From Planctomycetota bacterium (lineage in GTDB: Bacteria > Planctomycetota > Brocadiia > SM23-32 > JAKLEA01), in the NCBI GenBank assembly GCA_022711755.1, contig JAKLEA010000005.1, positions 186,001 to 250,000 of the forward strand: a stretch of 64,000 nt of DNA. Reading direction: 5' to 3'. The notes beneath the pieces were generated by a model, which worked only from the letters and a program-made list of their open reading frames with translations, had not been told where the DNA came from and made no database searches. Positions 1 through 8,672 of this stretch are shown piece by piece (position 1 is the stretch's first letter; every line of letters starts with the position of its first letter). The translations under genes and the position numbers were made by a program.

Positions 1-2364
1 ATACAGACGGGCTTTGCCGGATCCCCCGTTCACGACCATGCGCACGCGATGCCAATGCCCGGGGACAAGCTTTCCCGTTGTCAATAATCTTGCCCCTGCG
101 GAATCCTTCCGCCCGCCGACGGCGTCCTTCCTGTCATCCTCGCAACCCATTACAAGCCCCGGACCGAAGGCTCCGTCCGCGTGAATCTGTCCTTTGTTCA
201 GGTAGACTTCAACTGAACTGTTCTGTTCCGATTGTTCGGGAAGGCGCACGTCAATCTGTATGAGAAGGTCCTTGGCTGGATCAAGCGCGATTCCGTGCCA
301 TATGACTGCCCATGTGTCCAGGCCGGCGGCTGCCGCAACGAGATTCTTTTCCTCGCCCGCGGACCGGGTTCCCTGTGTAACTGCCACGTTTCCACCGGGT
401 CCGAAAACGTCCCATCCCGACTGTCCCGGCAGGTCGCCTTCCTGGAGGGCGCTGAAGTCCACGACGAAGGCGCGCGCGGCGGTTCTGGGGGCGATGGCGG
501 GTGAGTGATTGCACGTCGAGGGACACCACCACGGCCCCGCCCCGGCCTCCGCCAGACGGAGCGCGGATGCGAAGGCGGCGCGAAGTTCAGGCGTGGTCTG
601 GCCGGGCGCACAAAGGATGTTATCGCGCAGAACGGGCGTCCCGCCGCTCCCGCCGAAAGGCGCGGTTGAATCCACAACCAGGTTGCCCTCTACCAGCACG
701 TTGTCGAACTCATTGTCCAGGTAGATCGCAAGGCATCGGGCGCGGCTGACGAAGTTGCCCCGGAACACGTTGCCAAGCCCCTGCCCGAAGCCGTAAAGCG
801 CGCCGCCGTCGGCGGGCAGGCGCGTGAGCGTCTCGTAGACCACGTTGGCCTCCACGATGTTATTGCGCCCATGCAGGAAAGGTTTCACGCTCATAGCGGA
901 GAGGGGGTTGTCGTCGGGGATTTCGTCCCAGCGGAAGTTGTATTTTGCGCGCCCGAAGCCCTCCCCGCGCTCGCGGTATTGCTTGAAGTAACCGGTATGC
1001 GCGCCGCTGATGGCGACGCCGGTGTAGGGCATGTGGTGAATCACGTTGAACGCGATCAGGTTGTTCCCGCTCTGGCGAAGGTCAATCGCCCCGGCGTGCC
1101 AGCATTCGGTGGAGCTGTGATGAATATGGTTGTTCGTAACTATGTTTTCCTTGTTCACATCCTTTGTTCCGGGGCCGTATCCGCCCATCTGGAGTCCGCC
1201 GCAGCCCGCGCCGGAAACCTCGTTGTGGACGAAACGGTTGCCTCGGGCCGCAAGGTTGAAGCGAGCCGCAAAGCCTGCGACGTCAATGAAGCGGCAATGC
1301 TCGATTCCGCAATGCTCAGTCCCCTCGAAGAGAACGGCGCTTTCCAGGAGGTGCAGATTCGCCTCATCCGCGGTCGGTATCTCATTCCAGCGCCGCCTGT
1401 CGCAGTGGGTGAAGATCAAGTCCCGCAGGATGATGTCACGGACGAATTGCCCGCCGCCCTCATTGCCCTGAAAGCGGATAAGCTGATGGAGCGCCGGCGC
1501 AATCGTCTCGGCGGTTGCCATGTCCTCGCCCGGTTCCGGCATGTAATAGACGACGCCTGAGGTGGAGTCCACGCGCCATTCGCCGGGGCGATCAAGGGCA
1601 TCAGGCGAGTTTTCGATGCGGAAGGGATCGCCCGGCTGGAAGTTGTAATAAGCCAGCGAGGCGAGCGTAACGGTAGAATTCGCTTCATCCACCGATGCGA
1701 TAGGAGAGATGAAATTCGCGTATCTGTAGGAGGGAAGACAGTTGATCTCCACGTCGCCGGAATTGTCCCAGTTTCGGATGCTGCCGGGGGGATATTTGAA
1801 GATTTTACTGCCCATGCCTTCCGGAGCGTCGGCCTCCGGGGGGCCGCCTGCGGCGACTTTCAACCACGCGCCCCAATTGTCCGTATCGGGCATCCGGGCG
1901 CGGGTCTTGAGGCGTCCGTTCACGAACATGCGCGTGAAGCACCATCCCTTCGGGACATCAGCCGCCCACAGGTTGTCCCGGTCCTTGCGCCAGCCGGTGA
2001 TGCGCCGCCCGCCGCTGACGACCGGACGCTCCCCGGGATACGCCATGTATACTACAGGCCATTCCGGGATTCCCGAATCCTGCGGCTCCAGCACGAGCGT
2101 CCGCGCAAGGGTATGAACGCCGCCTCGCAGGAAGATCGTCACTCCTTCTGGATTACCGTTTTTACGGGTGTCGGCAAGTGTCCTGCGAGCGGCGTCCCGC
2201 GCCCGTTCCAGCGTGGCAAACGGGCCGTCAGTCCCCTCGGCGTTGGGATCGGCAATCTTTCCGGACCATGCGTCGTTTCCGCCCGGGGAGACGAAGAACT
2301 GCTGCCCCGCCGGGGCCGTGGACGAAATTGCAAGGACTATGAGAAACAGAATGAATGAACGCAT
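1..2364 (-). CDS. Secreted right-handed parallel beta-helix protein, 3' part beyond window
   Basis: The frame stays open for 788 codons from the ATG at 2364 to the left edge, so the C-terminus is missing. An SD-like GGGAG lies 6 bases upstream of the ATG. Residues 1-19 form a signal peptide (charged MRS, then FILFLIVLAIS, cleavage near APA). The mature N-terminus has the FFVSPGGNDAWSG motif typical of exported beta-helix proteins, and Asn/His-rich parallel beta-helix rungs follow, with repeated NNHIHH- and NVIHH-like turns. Such proteins in polysaccharide-degrading bacteria are often lyases or glycosidases, but the substrate cannot be read here. A region after about residue 600 looks like a separate carbohydrate-binding or concanavalin-like domain (inference). 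It is last in the minus-strand operon starting at 4001, 104 bases behind the SUMF1-like gene. Confidence 0.85.
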   Translation of the reverse strand, partial: MRSFILFLIVLAISSTAPAGQQFFVSPGGNDAWSGKIADPNAEGTDGPFATLERARDAARRTLADTRKNGNPEGVTIFLRGGVHTLARTLVLEPQDSGIPEWPVVYMAYPGERPVVSGGRRITGWRKDRDNLWAADVPKGWCFTRMFVNGRLKTRARMPDTDNWGAWLKVAAGGPPEADAPEGMGSKIFKYPPGSIRNWDNSGDVEINCLPSYRYANFISPIASVDEANSTVTLASLAYYNFQPGDPFRIENSPDALDRPGEWRVDSTSGVVYYMPEPGEDMATAETIAPALHQLIRFQGNEGGGQFVRDIILRDLIFTHCDRRRWNEIPTADEANLHLLESAVLFEGTEHCGIEHCRFIDVAGFAARFNLAARGNRFVHNEVSGAGCGGLQMGGYGPGTKDVNKENIVTNNHIHHSSTECWHAGAIDLRQSGNNLIAFNVIHHMPYTGVAISGAHTGYFKQYRERGEGFGRAKYNFRWDEIPDDNPLSAMSVKPFLHGRNNIVEANVVYETLTRLPADGGALYGFGQGLGNVFRGNFVSRARCLAIYLDNEFDNVLVEGNLVVDSTAPFGGSGGTPVLRDNILCAPGQTTPELRAAFASALRLAEAGAGPWWCPSTCNHSPAIAPRTAARAFVVDFSALQEGDLPGQSGWDVFGPGGNVAVTQGTRSAGEEKNLVAAAAGLDTWAVIWHGIALDPAKDLLIQIDVRLPEQSEQNSSVEVYLNKGQIHADGAFGPGLVMGCEDDRKDAVGGRKDSAGARLLTTGKLVPGHWHRVRMVVNGGSGKARLY

Positions 2365-2468
2365 GATGACTCCCTTTCCTGTCCCCTCGGCGGCATGGGC
2401 CGAAAGACGATCTGTATTTCAGTTCTCACGCCCTCGATACTTTCAGGCGATTTGATCCGGCCATCGCT

Positions 2469-3353
2469 TCAGCGCGGGATTTCCATGACGATTCTGAAGC
2501 CGCCGTTTGCGCGGATGTGTTTCGTCGGCGCGCCGGAGCTGCGGGTCGCGCACTTGCAGCTTTCGACGCGGTTGATGTATGAGCCTCCGCGAAGCACGCG
2601 CTCGGTCTGCTTTGGCGGGCCGGGCGGATCGTCTGTCGGGCTTTCCGCATAATACGTTGTGGAGAACCAGTCGTTGCACCATTCCCATACGTTGCCGAGC
2701 ATGTCATACAATCCCCATGGATTCGGCGGTTTCAGGCCCACCTCGTGCGGATGCTCGTCGGAATTTCTGACGTACCAGGCGTGCTTGCCGATATCGTCCT
2801 CATCGTCGCCGAAGTAGAAATCCGAAGTCGTCCCGGCGCGGCAGGCGTATTCCCATTCCGCCTCGGTCGGCAGGCGGTAGATACGCTTTTCCTTCTCGCT
2901 GAGCCTGCTACAGAAGCGCTGCGTATCAATCCACTTGACCTGTTCCACCGGGTTTCTGGCTCCCGGCGTCAGACTCGGGCTTTTCCCCATAAGCTCTTCG
3001 TACTGCTCGTTTGTCACGGGCGTGACGCCCATGTAAAACGCCTTTGTGATCCTGATCCTGTGGGTGGGCTTCTCTATCTCCCGTTCCCTGTCCGATCCCA
3101 TGATGAACTCCCCGGCCGGGATGAGGCGGAAGCGGACGCCGAGACTGCTGGCGGCCTCGCGCGGAACGCCTTCCGGAAAGCCGGATTCCGAGGCGACTTT
3201 TGACCATAGATCGGAATCGGGATCGGGGATTTTCAGCTTGCTCTTGCATGCCGGGCACGGGACCACCTTGCCGGCCAGACCGACCCCTACGCGCAGTTTC
3301 TTCCCGCATCCGGCGTTGGGGCATGTGAACGTTATCTGTGCGGTTTCGCTCAT
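2469..3353 (-). CDS. Zinc-ribbon protein with SUMF1/formylglycine-enzyme-like domain
   Basis: 294 residues. Residues 10-42 form a zinc ribbon with two Cys pairs (CPNAGC and CPAC) around a GKVV turn. From about residue 70 to the end lies a SUMF1-type fold: FIMGSD, PVTNEQYEELMG, RLPTEAEWEYACRAG, GNVWEWCNDW, RVLRGGSY and GGFRIV are all family landmarks. The active cysteine pair of true formylglycine-generating enzymes is not obvious: after GGSY the sequence runs INRVESCKCATR, with Asn at the expected first Cys. It is therefore probably a SUMF1-fold protein of other function. There is no signal peptide, so it is predicted cytoplasmic. The gene lies 16 bases behind the YcfL-like lipoprotein in the same operon. 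No good SD precedes the ATG, which suggests translational coupling. Confidence 0.85.
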   Translation of the reverse strand: MSETAQITFTCPNAGCGKKLRVGVGLAGKVVPCPACKSKLKIPDPDSDLWSKVASESGFPEGVPREAASSLGVRFRLIPAGEFIMGSDREREIEKPTHRIRITKAFYMGVTPVTNEQYEELMGKSPSLTPGARNPVEQVKWIDTQRFCSRLSEKEKRIYRLPTEAEWEYACRAGTTSDFYFGDDEDDIGKHAWYVRNSDEHPHEVGLKPPNPWGLYDMLGNVWEWCNDWFSTTYYAESPTDDPPGPPKQTERVLRGGSYINRVESCKCATRSSGAPTKHIRANGGFRIVMEIPR

Positions 3354-3369
3354 AACCGGTGTGGGCGGA

Positions 3370-3792
3370 TCAGGGTTGCTCTTCCTTCTCGCGAAGCGTC
3401 ATGCGGTAGTTCTTTGCGCGGTTCGTAAGCGAGCGGCAGACCAGTTGACGCGTGTCGTTTGCCGGGAAATACTCCGGGCGCCAGTTGGTTTCGTCCTGGC
3501 GGATTTCCTTGCCGGCTTCGTCAAGGAAGACGGTCCTGACCTCTGCCCAGAAGGGATCGCCCTTGCAGTTCAGAATTTCTACAGTGACCGTCATCTGGCC
3601 GTCCGGCGCGACCTGGACGTCCTCGCTGATGAGGCGAAGAGTCTTGTGCGCCGCTTTGTCGCCGAGGCGGACCTTGATGTCGCCACCGCGAACCTCCCCG
3701 GCGGGTTTCATCGCGTAAGGGGGGCCGGAGCATCCGGTTAGAAACGAAGCAAGAACAAGGACAATCGTAATGGCCTGAATCTGACTTCTCAT
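3370..3792 (-). CDS. YcfL-like (DUF1425) lipoprotein
   Basis: 140 residues with a lipoprotein signal peptide whose lipobox is LTGC, giving Cys21 as the lipidated residue. The mature part resembles the YcfL/DUF1425 fold: a core of beta strands with VTVEILN followed by WRPEYFPANDTRQLVCRSLTNRAKNYRMTL-type strands. YcfL-like proteins are periplasm-facing outer-membrane lipoproteins, in enterobacteria linked to the LpoB neighbourhood. Here there is no lpoB, so the role is open. An AGAGAG precedes the ATG by 8 bases. The gene lies 32 bases behind the 58-residue lipoprotein gene. The family call rests on recognisable pattern only. Confidence 0.7.
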   Translation of the reverse strand: MRSQIQAITIVLVLASFLTGCSGPPYAMKPAGEVRGGDIKVRLGDKAAHKTLRLISEDVQVAPDGQMTVTVEILNCKGDPFWAEVRTVFLDEAGKEIRQDETNWRPEYFPANDTRQLVCRSLTNRAKNYRMTLREKEEQP

Positions 3793-3824
3793 AAGCCGTC
3801 TCTCTTATTCAGTCCGGTGGCAGG

Positions 3825-4001
3825 TTACTTTCCGGAACATCCGCAGCCGTCCGCCGGCTTGGCGTCGGCAGGTTTTACTTCAGCGGACTTTTCCTTCGCA
3901 GAGGCGTCCCGAACCTCGGTCTTCTCAGAATTGACGACTATGCAGCCGGACTGGACGGCCAGAAGAGCGGCCGCGGCAAGGATTACAAACATTCTTCTCA
4001 T
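3825..4001 (-). CDS. Small lipoprotein with Ala/Lys/Asp tail ending in GCGCSGK
   Basis: 58 residues. The start is set by a perfect AGGAGG seven bases upstream of the ATG at 4001; a longer frame that continues to 4244 lacks such a site. Residues 1-20 are a lipoprotein signal peptide (MRRMFVILAAAALLAVQSGC, Cys20 lipidated). The mature peptide is only 38 residues, charged and low complexity, with repeated PADAKPAD, and ends with two cysteines close together (GCGCSGK). The tail could bind a metal or form a disulphide; that is speculation. It is the first gene of the operon and lies directly behind the consensus promoter at 4039-4066, so it is probably the most strongly transcribed gene of the four. 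Confidence 0.75.
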   Translation of the reverse strand: MRRMFVILAAAALLAVQSGCIVVNSEKTEVRDASAKEKSAEVKPADAKPADGCGCSGK

Positions 4002-4038
4002 TTCCAACCTCCTTTGCGATTTTGTTGCGACATGAGTG

Positions 4039-4066
4039 ATTATAACGCGGACTGAAGCCCAGTCAA
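4039..4066 (-). promoter_or_regulatory. Sigma70-type promoter of the 4001-to-1 operon
   Basis: Read on the minus strand: TTGACT (4066-4061), a 16-base spacer, then a perfect TATAAT (4044-4039). Transcription would start near 4032, giving a leader of about 30 bases before the AGGAGG and ATG of the small lipoprotein gene. Confidence 0.7.
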
Positions 4067-4400
4067 CGCCGGCGACCGGCTGTGCGCATGAAGACTCGCG
4101 CAATCCGTAATCTATCCGGCGCGGCAGTATCCCAACATTTCCGCCGCTGGACTTGTTCGATTGTGTCAGGTAGATTGACATATGCGGTTCTGAGAGCGTG
4201 TATGAAAAGGGGCAGGAAGGTTCGCCGCGTGACGTTTCAAGCACGAACTCATTACTACGGTCCGCGTGGATTCAAAGAACCCTACCTGTTGACACCCTTT
4301 TCATACACGTTCTGGGTGATTTTGTCGGATCGCCGGTGGAATTCGTCTGAGACGGCGCTTGGAAAATCGGCTGGGGCCGTCCGGAAATGAGGGAGAAATC
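4067..4400. other. Divergent intergenic region with a 15-bp inverted repeat
   Basis: No gene is visible between the minus-strand operon and the isomerase-like gene at 4401. CGTGTATGAAAAGGG at 4197-4211 recurs as its exact reverse complement at 4295-4309, with 83 bases between the arms. Each arm lies close to a TTGACA (4175-4180 and 4289-4294), but neither has a convincing -10 at 16-18 bases. The arms could be operator half-sites for the gene at 4401 or remnants of a small element. Confidence 0.5.
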
Positions 4401-5963
4401 ATGAAGTCGGATTGGAAATCATGCGGTCTGAACGGTTGCGCAATCAGTCGGCGACGTTTTCTTGCCTCTGGCTGCGCGGCATGCGCCGGGGCGGCGGGAC
4501 TGTTTGCGGTTCCGAGCCTTGCCCAGACGTCGGCGGGCGGCAAGGCGCGCATCAAGGTCGTCTACTCCTTGCACGCCGTGAAACAACCCGGCCCGGACTG
4601 GCCGAACGTGGGCTTCGACTTCGCCCCGGTGATCGGTGGCATTAACGACGCGCTGGCCAGGGGCTGTCCGGAGTGCGAGTTCCTGTCGGCCACCGCAACC
4701 GGACCGGAACAGGCCGCAAAGATACTGGAAGAGGACAAGTCGGCGGGCATTGATGGATACGTCGTCTACCAGATGAACGCCTGGAACCAGGTCGTGCAGA
4801 CGCTGGCCGCATCCGGAAAGCCGACGCTCTACGCCGACTTCCAGTTCGGCGGCAGCGGCGGATTCCTGATCTACAACGCGGCGTTCATGCGAAACAAGGC
4901 GTCGAACGTCGGATTCGTCTCATCGTCAAATCCGGATGACCTCGTCGCGGCGGCCAAGTGTTTCGCTGCCGTAAAGAGCGGTGGAAAGGCCGACGGCTTC
5001 GCGGCGGCGGTGAGCAAGACCCGGCTCGCCTCAACCCGGAAGTCGGGGGACATGGGCTGCCTGCCGGACAAGGTTGATGCGCTTTCGGCTGAGGACTGCA
5101 AGAAGAGACTGAAGGAGTGCAGGATTCTCGCCGTGCGCGATCAGAGCGCGGGCGACGAGGGAACGCTGTTCGGCATCCCGGTGACGAAGGTCCCCTTTGC
5201 CGAAGTCAATGCCGCGTGGAAGGATGCGGACAAGGATGAGACCCGCGCAGTCGCCGATCGCTGGCAGAAGACGGCCGCGTCAATCGTCGGCGTCTCCAGG
5301 GAGACACTTGAACAGTCCGCCGCGATGTACCTCGCCGAGAAGGCCATATTAAAGAAATACGGAGCCAACGCGATAACTATGAACTGTCTGGGCGGGTTCT
5401 ACGGCGGGCACATCCATGCCTATCCCTGCCTCGGCTTCCATGAGCTGAATAACGAGGGACTAATCGGCGGGTGCGAGTGCGACACGCAGTCGGCGGCCGC
5501 GATGACGGCCTTCGGCGCGCTAACGCATGGCCGCCCCGGGTACATTTCGGACCCCGTGATTGACACGGCCAAGCGCCAGATTATTTACGCCCACTGCGTC
5601 GCCTCGAACAAGGTTTTCGGCCCGAAGGGCGCCGCGAACCCGTTCGAGATTCTCACCCATTCGGAGGACCGCAAGGGCGCCTCAGTGAGGTCAATTCTCC
5701 CACTGGGTTACATGACCACGACAGTGGAACTTTCGGAAGGCCGCAAGGAAATCCTTTTCCACCAGGCAAAGGCCGTAGCCAACGATCCGGACGACCGCGC
5801 GTGCAGGACGAAACTCGGCGCGGAGCCGGTCGGCGATATGGAAAAGCTGTTCACCCTCTGGGATCAGTGGGGCTGGCACCGGGTCACATTCTACGGCGAC
5901 CTGAAGGCCCCGATCTTCGCCCTGGCGGACGCCATGAAATGGAAGGTGGTGGAGGAGGCGTAG
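4401..5963 (+). CDS. Tat-exported L-fucose isomerase-like protein
   Basis: 520 residues. The ATG at 4401 is chosen because GGGAG lies 6 bases upstream and a twin-arginine signal follows (SRRRFLASG, then a Cys/Ala-rich hydrophobic stretch ending in SLAQ). The mature protein matches the L-fucose/L-arabinose isomerase-like fold: an N-terminal half with Rossmann-like alternation and a C-terminal half with TMNCLGGF, a conserved-looking GGCECD segment near residue 355, and GRPGYISDPVID. Secreted proteins of this type are common in polysaccharide-degrading Planctomycetota-like genomes, though the reaction is not established. It faces the GH38 mannosidase gene tail to tail, which would fit a role in sugar use. 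The sugar substrate cannot be deduced. Confidence 0.8.
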   Translation: MKSDWKSCGLNGCAISRRRFLASGCAACAGAAGLFAVPSLAQTSAGGKARIKVVYSLHAVKQPGPDWPNVGFDFAPVIGGINDALARGCPECEFLSATATGPEQAAKILEEDKSAGIDGYVVYQMNAWNQVVQTLAASGKPTLYADFQFGGSGGFLIYNAAFMRNKASNVGFVSSSNPDDLVAAAKCFAAVKSGGKADGFAAAVSKTRLASTRKSGDMGCLPDKVDALSAEDCKKRLKECRILAVRDQSAGDEGTLFGIPVTKVPFAEVNAAWKDADKDETRAVADRWQKTAASIVGVSRETLEQSAAMYLAEKAILKKYGANAITMNCLGGFYGGHIHAYPCLGFHELNNEGLIGGCECDTQSAAAMTAFGALTHGRPGYISDPVIDTAKRQIIYAHCVASNKVFGPKGAANPFEILTHSEDRKGASVRSILPLGYMTTTVELSEGRKEILFHQAKAVANDPDDRACRTKLGAEPVGDMEKLFTLWDQWGWHRVTFYGDLKAPIFALADAMKWKVVEEA

Positions 5964-6010
5964 CGCGGGAGCCGCGCGAGCAGAGCAATAATAGCCGCCC
6001 CCTTCCGTCG

Positions 6011-6057
6011 CCTCGATAAACGAGGCAACACCTTCCCCCGCATTGCGCGGGGGAAGG
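6011..6057. repeat. Two hairpins between convergent genes
   Basis: CCTCG-ATAAA-CGAGG (6011-6025) is followed by an 11-bp perfect stem, CCTTCCCCCGC (6031-6041) with GCGGGGGAAGG (6047-6057) and loop ATTGC. Lying between convergent genes it may end transcription from both sides, but no T-run follows either arm. It also resembles the other CTTCTCCC-type hairpins in this window. Confidence 0.5.
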
Positions 6058-6083
6058 AGATTTCCCGCCATCCATCTCGCCGG

Positions 6084-8543
6084 TTATTTCGCCGGACGTT
6101 CGAGCAGGTCGGTCTCGACGACTTTCCCCGCGCCTTTCAGCGGAATCCGGAACGTCTTGACCTGATTGGGGCCGAAGGCCGCCTTCCACTGTTTCCCCAG
6201 CGTCGGCAGCGCGAAGGACGCGGAGCATTTCCCGCCCTGAGTTTCAAACGCGCGGAGGATGAGCGCCTTGCCGTCCTCGGATTCCTTCAGCGCCGTCGCG
6301 ACGACGCTGCCGCCCTTGACCGTCACGAATTCCAGCGTTCCGGGTAGGTCGCCGGGGTGCTCGTGCTCGAACTGGAAGTGGACGGGGGAGTTAAGCTCGT
6401 CGGCGCGCTTGACCGGATCGGCCTGCCGCCAGTCGCCCGCGTGGGGGATCAGGGCGTAATTGACGGTCTGCGGCCCCTGGTCCTGAACGGCGTAGGTGAC
6501 GCCGGGTTCGATCTTGCTGGGCAGGTGGTGGGAGAAAACGGCGCTGCGCAACACGGTCATGCGCATATCCGATCCTTGGATGTCGTAGCTGTATTTAGAA
6601 TCGTTGAGCAGCGAGACGCCCGCCGCTTTTCCGTTTCTGAGTTTTCCGCTGACGTCAATCCACTGCTGGCCGGCCTCCTCCTCGCCGTCGGCGGGGCGGC
6701 GGATGAAGCCGTAGGGCTGGGAGTAGGTCGCCTCCGGGGACTTCACCGCGATTGGGAAGGAGAGCTTGAGCATCTTGAGCATCTCGTGCCAGTGGACATC
6801 GGCGCGGACGATCAGCGCGTCAAGGTCCTTGTAGAGCATAAAGTCCTGGCGCAGCGTGGACTTTCCCCATTCGCTGAACACGCGGATCATGGCGCGGACG
6901 GGACCGGATTCCTCGACCTTGACGGACGTTTTCTTGAATTTGCCGAGTTCGTCGCGGAAACGGAACACGCCGTGGCTCCACGTATCGCTCGGGTCGTTGA
7001 TGACGATCGGGGCCGCGCCGGGGCCGGAGAGAAGTTCGACCTCCTGACGCTTGTCGTAGAGGCTGGACAGGCATCCCATCCGCCCGTCAACAGTCACGCG
7101 AAGGAAGCTGTTCTCCATCGTAAGCTTCTTCACCGTCAATTCGTCGCCCTTAGCGGGTTTGGCGGCGGGTTTCTCGCGGCGCACCCACAGGCGGCGGTAG
7201 CCCATCGAGGGCAGTTCGACCACGCCGACGTATTTGCCGCGGCCGACCGCTGTCTCCGGATGGGTCCACTGTAGCGGGGTTTCGTTGCCGCGCTCGTCCG
7301 TCAGCACGTATTCCCGGTCAATCGGCCCGCCGTCGTCAATCTTTACGATGGCCTGCCGGGTCCATGCGAGGGGGTTGAAGAGGAAGACGGGTTTGCCCTT
7401 GCCGACGGTGTCCGCGCGGGCGGAAAGCCGCTGGCACGCTATGTTGAATGCGCGGCCTGCAACGGCCAGGGATTCGCTCTGCATCCAGCGCACGTCCTCA
7501 TAGGAGGCGGGGATGCAGGTTCCGCCCATGATGTCGTGGAACTGGCAGTAGAGGATGTTTTCCCACGCGCGGCCGAGTTGTTCGGCGGGGTACGGGACGC
7601 CGAGCATGGTCGAGGCGGCCGCGCTCATTTTCTCCGCCCTGCAGAGGGTATTTTCGGCGCGGCGGTTGTCCGCGTGGACCTGGGAGTGCGCGGCGTAGCA
7701 ACCGCTTGCGTGGTGCTGCATCTCGTCCTTCCAGGTCGGCAGTTTCGGATTCTGCCGCCGCACGGCCTTGAAGAAGGCGTCCGGGGAGCTGAGGATGATC
7801 TTCGCCTCGCCCTTCAGTTCCTCAGCCATCTTTTTTATGCTGGCGATGTTATCTTTTGTAGGTCCGCCACCGTGGTTGCCGACGCCGTAGAAGACCATCA
7901 TGTGCTCGACGCCCGGCATGGCGGAGGCGATGGCCTGCCTGATGTGTTTTTCGAGTTCCCCGCCCCAACTGGCGTAGGTATGGGCGATTCGGAATGTCAG
8001 GACGTCGGAGCCGTCCGGGCCGCGCCAGTTGTAAATGCGCTGCGGCATCTGCGCGTTCTCATGCGGGCCGGGGCGCATGAAGGTGTAATCGCTCAGTCCG
8101 GCGTCCTTGAGGAGCTGCGGCAGCGTCCATGCGTGGCCGAAGCTGTCCACGTTGTAGCCCGTGGTCGCCATGCGCCCGAATTTTGCCTTGAAGTAAAGCT
8201 GGGAGCGCAGCGCCTGGCGGACGAAGGACTCGCCGCTTGGAATGTTGCAGTCAGGCTCCATCCACCAGCCGCCGACGAGGCACCAGCGCCCTTCCTGCAC
8301 CCGCTTCTGTATTTCTGCAAACATGACGGGATCGGCCTCCTCGATCCAGCGGATCATGGCGGCCTGGGAGCACGTGAAGACGAAATCGGGCGTCTCGTTC
8401 ATGCGGTCCAGGGCGGACCGGAAAGTTGCGCGAGCCTCCTGAAGGCCTTCCTGCCAGTTCCAGAGCCATACGGGGTCAAGGTGCGCGTTGCCGATCATGT
8501 GCAGCGTGAGTTTCTGCTTCCGTCGGGCGGGGCTTTTAGCCAT
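6084..8543 (-). CDS. GH38 alpha-mannosidase
   Basis: 819 residues. The start at 8543 has AAAGGAG 8 bases upstream and gives MAKSPARRK before the catalytic domain, so the protein is predicted cytoplasmic. Motifs of glycoside hydrolase family 38: GNAHLDPVWLWNW near residue 17 (the HxD zinc ligands), GYNVDSFGHAWTLPQLL near residue 125 (Asp is the expected nucleophile), a further zinc-site region in the CQFHDIMGGTCIP segment, and a C-terminal beta-sandwich domain. The enzyme would hydrolyse alpha-mannosides released from glycans. It is transcribed divergently from the DUF362 gene; a TTGCGC-17-TATTAT promoter lies upstream at 8606-8634. The family call is firm; linkage specificity is unknown. Confidence 0.92.
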   Translation of the reverse strand: MAKSPARRKQKLTLHMIGNAHLDPVWLWNWQEGLQEARATFRSALDRMNETPDFVFTCSQAAMIRWIEEADPVMFAEIQKRVQEGRWCLVGGWWMEPDCNIPSGESFVRQALRSQLYFKAKFGRMATTGYNVDSFGHAWTLPQLLKDAGLSDYTFMRPGPHENAQMPQRIYNWRGPDGSDVLTFRIAHTYASWGGELEKHIRQAIASAMPGVEHMMVFYGVGNHGGGPTKDNIASIKKMAEELKGEAKIILSSPDAFFKAVRRQNPKLPTWKDEMQHHASGCYAAHSQVHADNRRAENTLCRAEKMSAAASTMLGVPYPAEQLGRAWENILYCQFHDIMGGTCIPASYEDVRWMQSESLAVAGRAFNIACQRLSARADTVGKGKPVFLFNPLAWTRQAIVKIDDGGPIDREYVLTDERGNETPLQWTHPETAVGRGKYVGVVELPSMGYRRLWVRREKPAAKPAKGDELTVKKLTMENSFLRVTVDGRMGCLSSLYDKRQEVELLSGPGAAPIVINDPSDTWSHGVFRFRDELGKFKKTSVKVEESGPVRAMIRVFSEWGKSTLRQDFMLYKDLDALIVRADVHWHEMLKMLKLSFPIAVKSPEATYSQPYGFIRRPADGEEEAGQQWIDVSGKLRNGKAAGVSLLNDSKYSYDIQGSDMRMTVLRSAVFSHHLPSKIEPGVTYAVQDQGPQTVNYALIPHAGDWRQADPVKRADELNSPVHFQFEHEHPGDLPGTLEFVTVKGGSVVATALKESEDGKALILRAFETQGGKCSASFALPTLGKQWKAAFGPNQVKTFRIPLKGAGKVVETDLLERPAK

Positions 8544-8605
8544 GTTCCCAATCTCCTTTATTTCGGGATCGCCGTTATTGTCTTGCGAAGAAAACGCCGG
8601 TGGGA

Positions 8606-8634
8606 ATAATACCTTCTGGAATCGCGCCGCGCAA
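8606..8634 (-). promoter_or_regulatory. Candidate promoter of the GH38 gene
   Basis: Minus strand: TTGCGC (8634-8629), 17-base spacer, TATTAT (8611-8606). It lies 63 bases ahead of the ATG at 8543. Confidence 0.4.
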
Positions 8635-8672
8635 TTGAACTGCGGGATGCGCGTTTGGGAAGGGAGTCTCAA

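Noticed and set aside
871..1560. 229-residue plus-strand frame near the left edge
   Set aside because: The minus strand is open without a stop from 2364 to 1 and encodes a signal peptide and beta-helix repeats, so the plus frame is a shadow.
2469..3353. Active formylglycine-generating enzyme partnered with a sulfatase
   Set aside because: The cysteine expected after GGSY is Asn, and no sulfatase is encoded in the window.
4289..4317. TTGACA at 4289 as promoter of the isomerase-like gene
   Set aside because: No acceptable -10 lies 16-18 bases downstream (CTGGGT at 17); left as a possible part of the inverted-repeat site only.
7536..8609. 357-residue plus-strand frame opposite the mannosidase
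   Set aside because: Antisense to GH38 catalytic motifs; low-complexity Val/Arg/His-rich translation typical of shadow frames.
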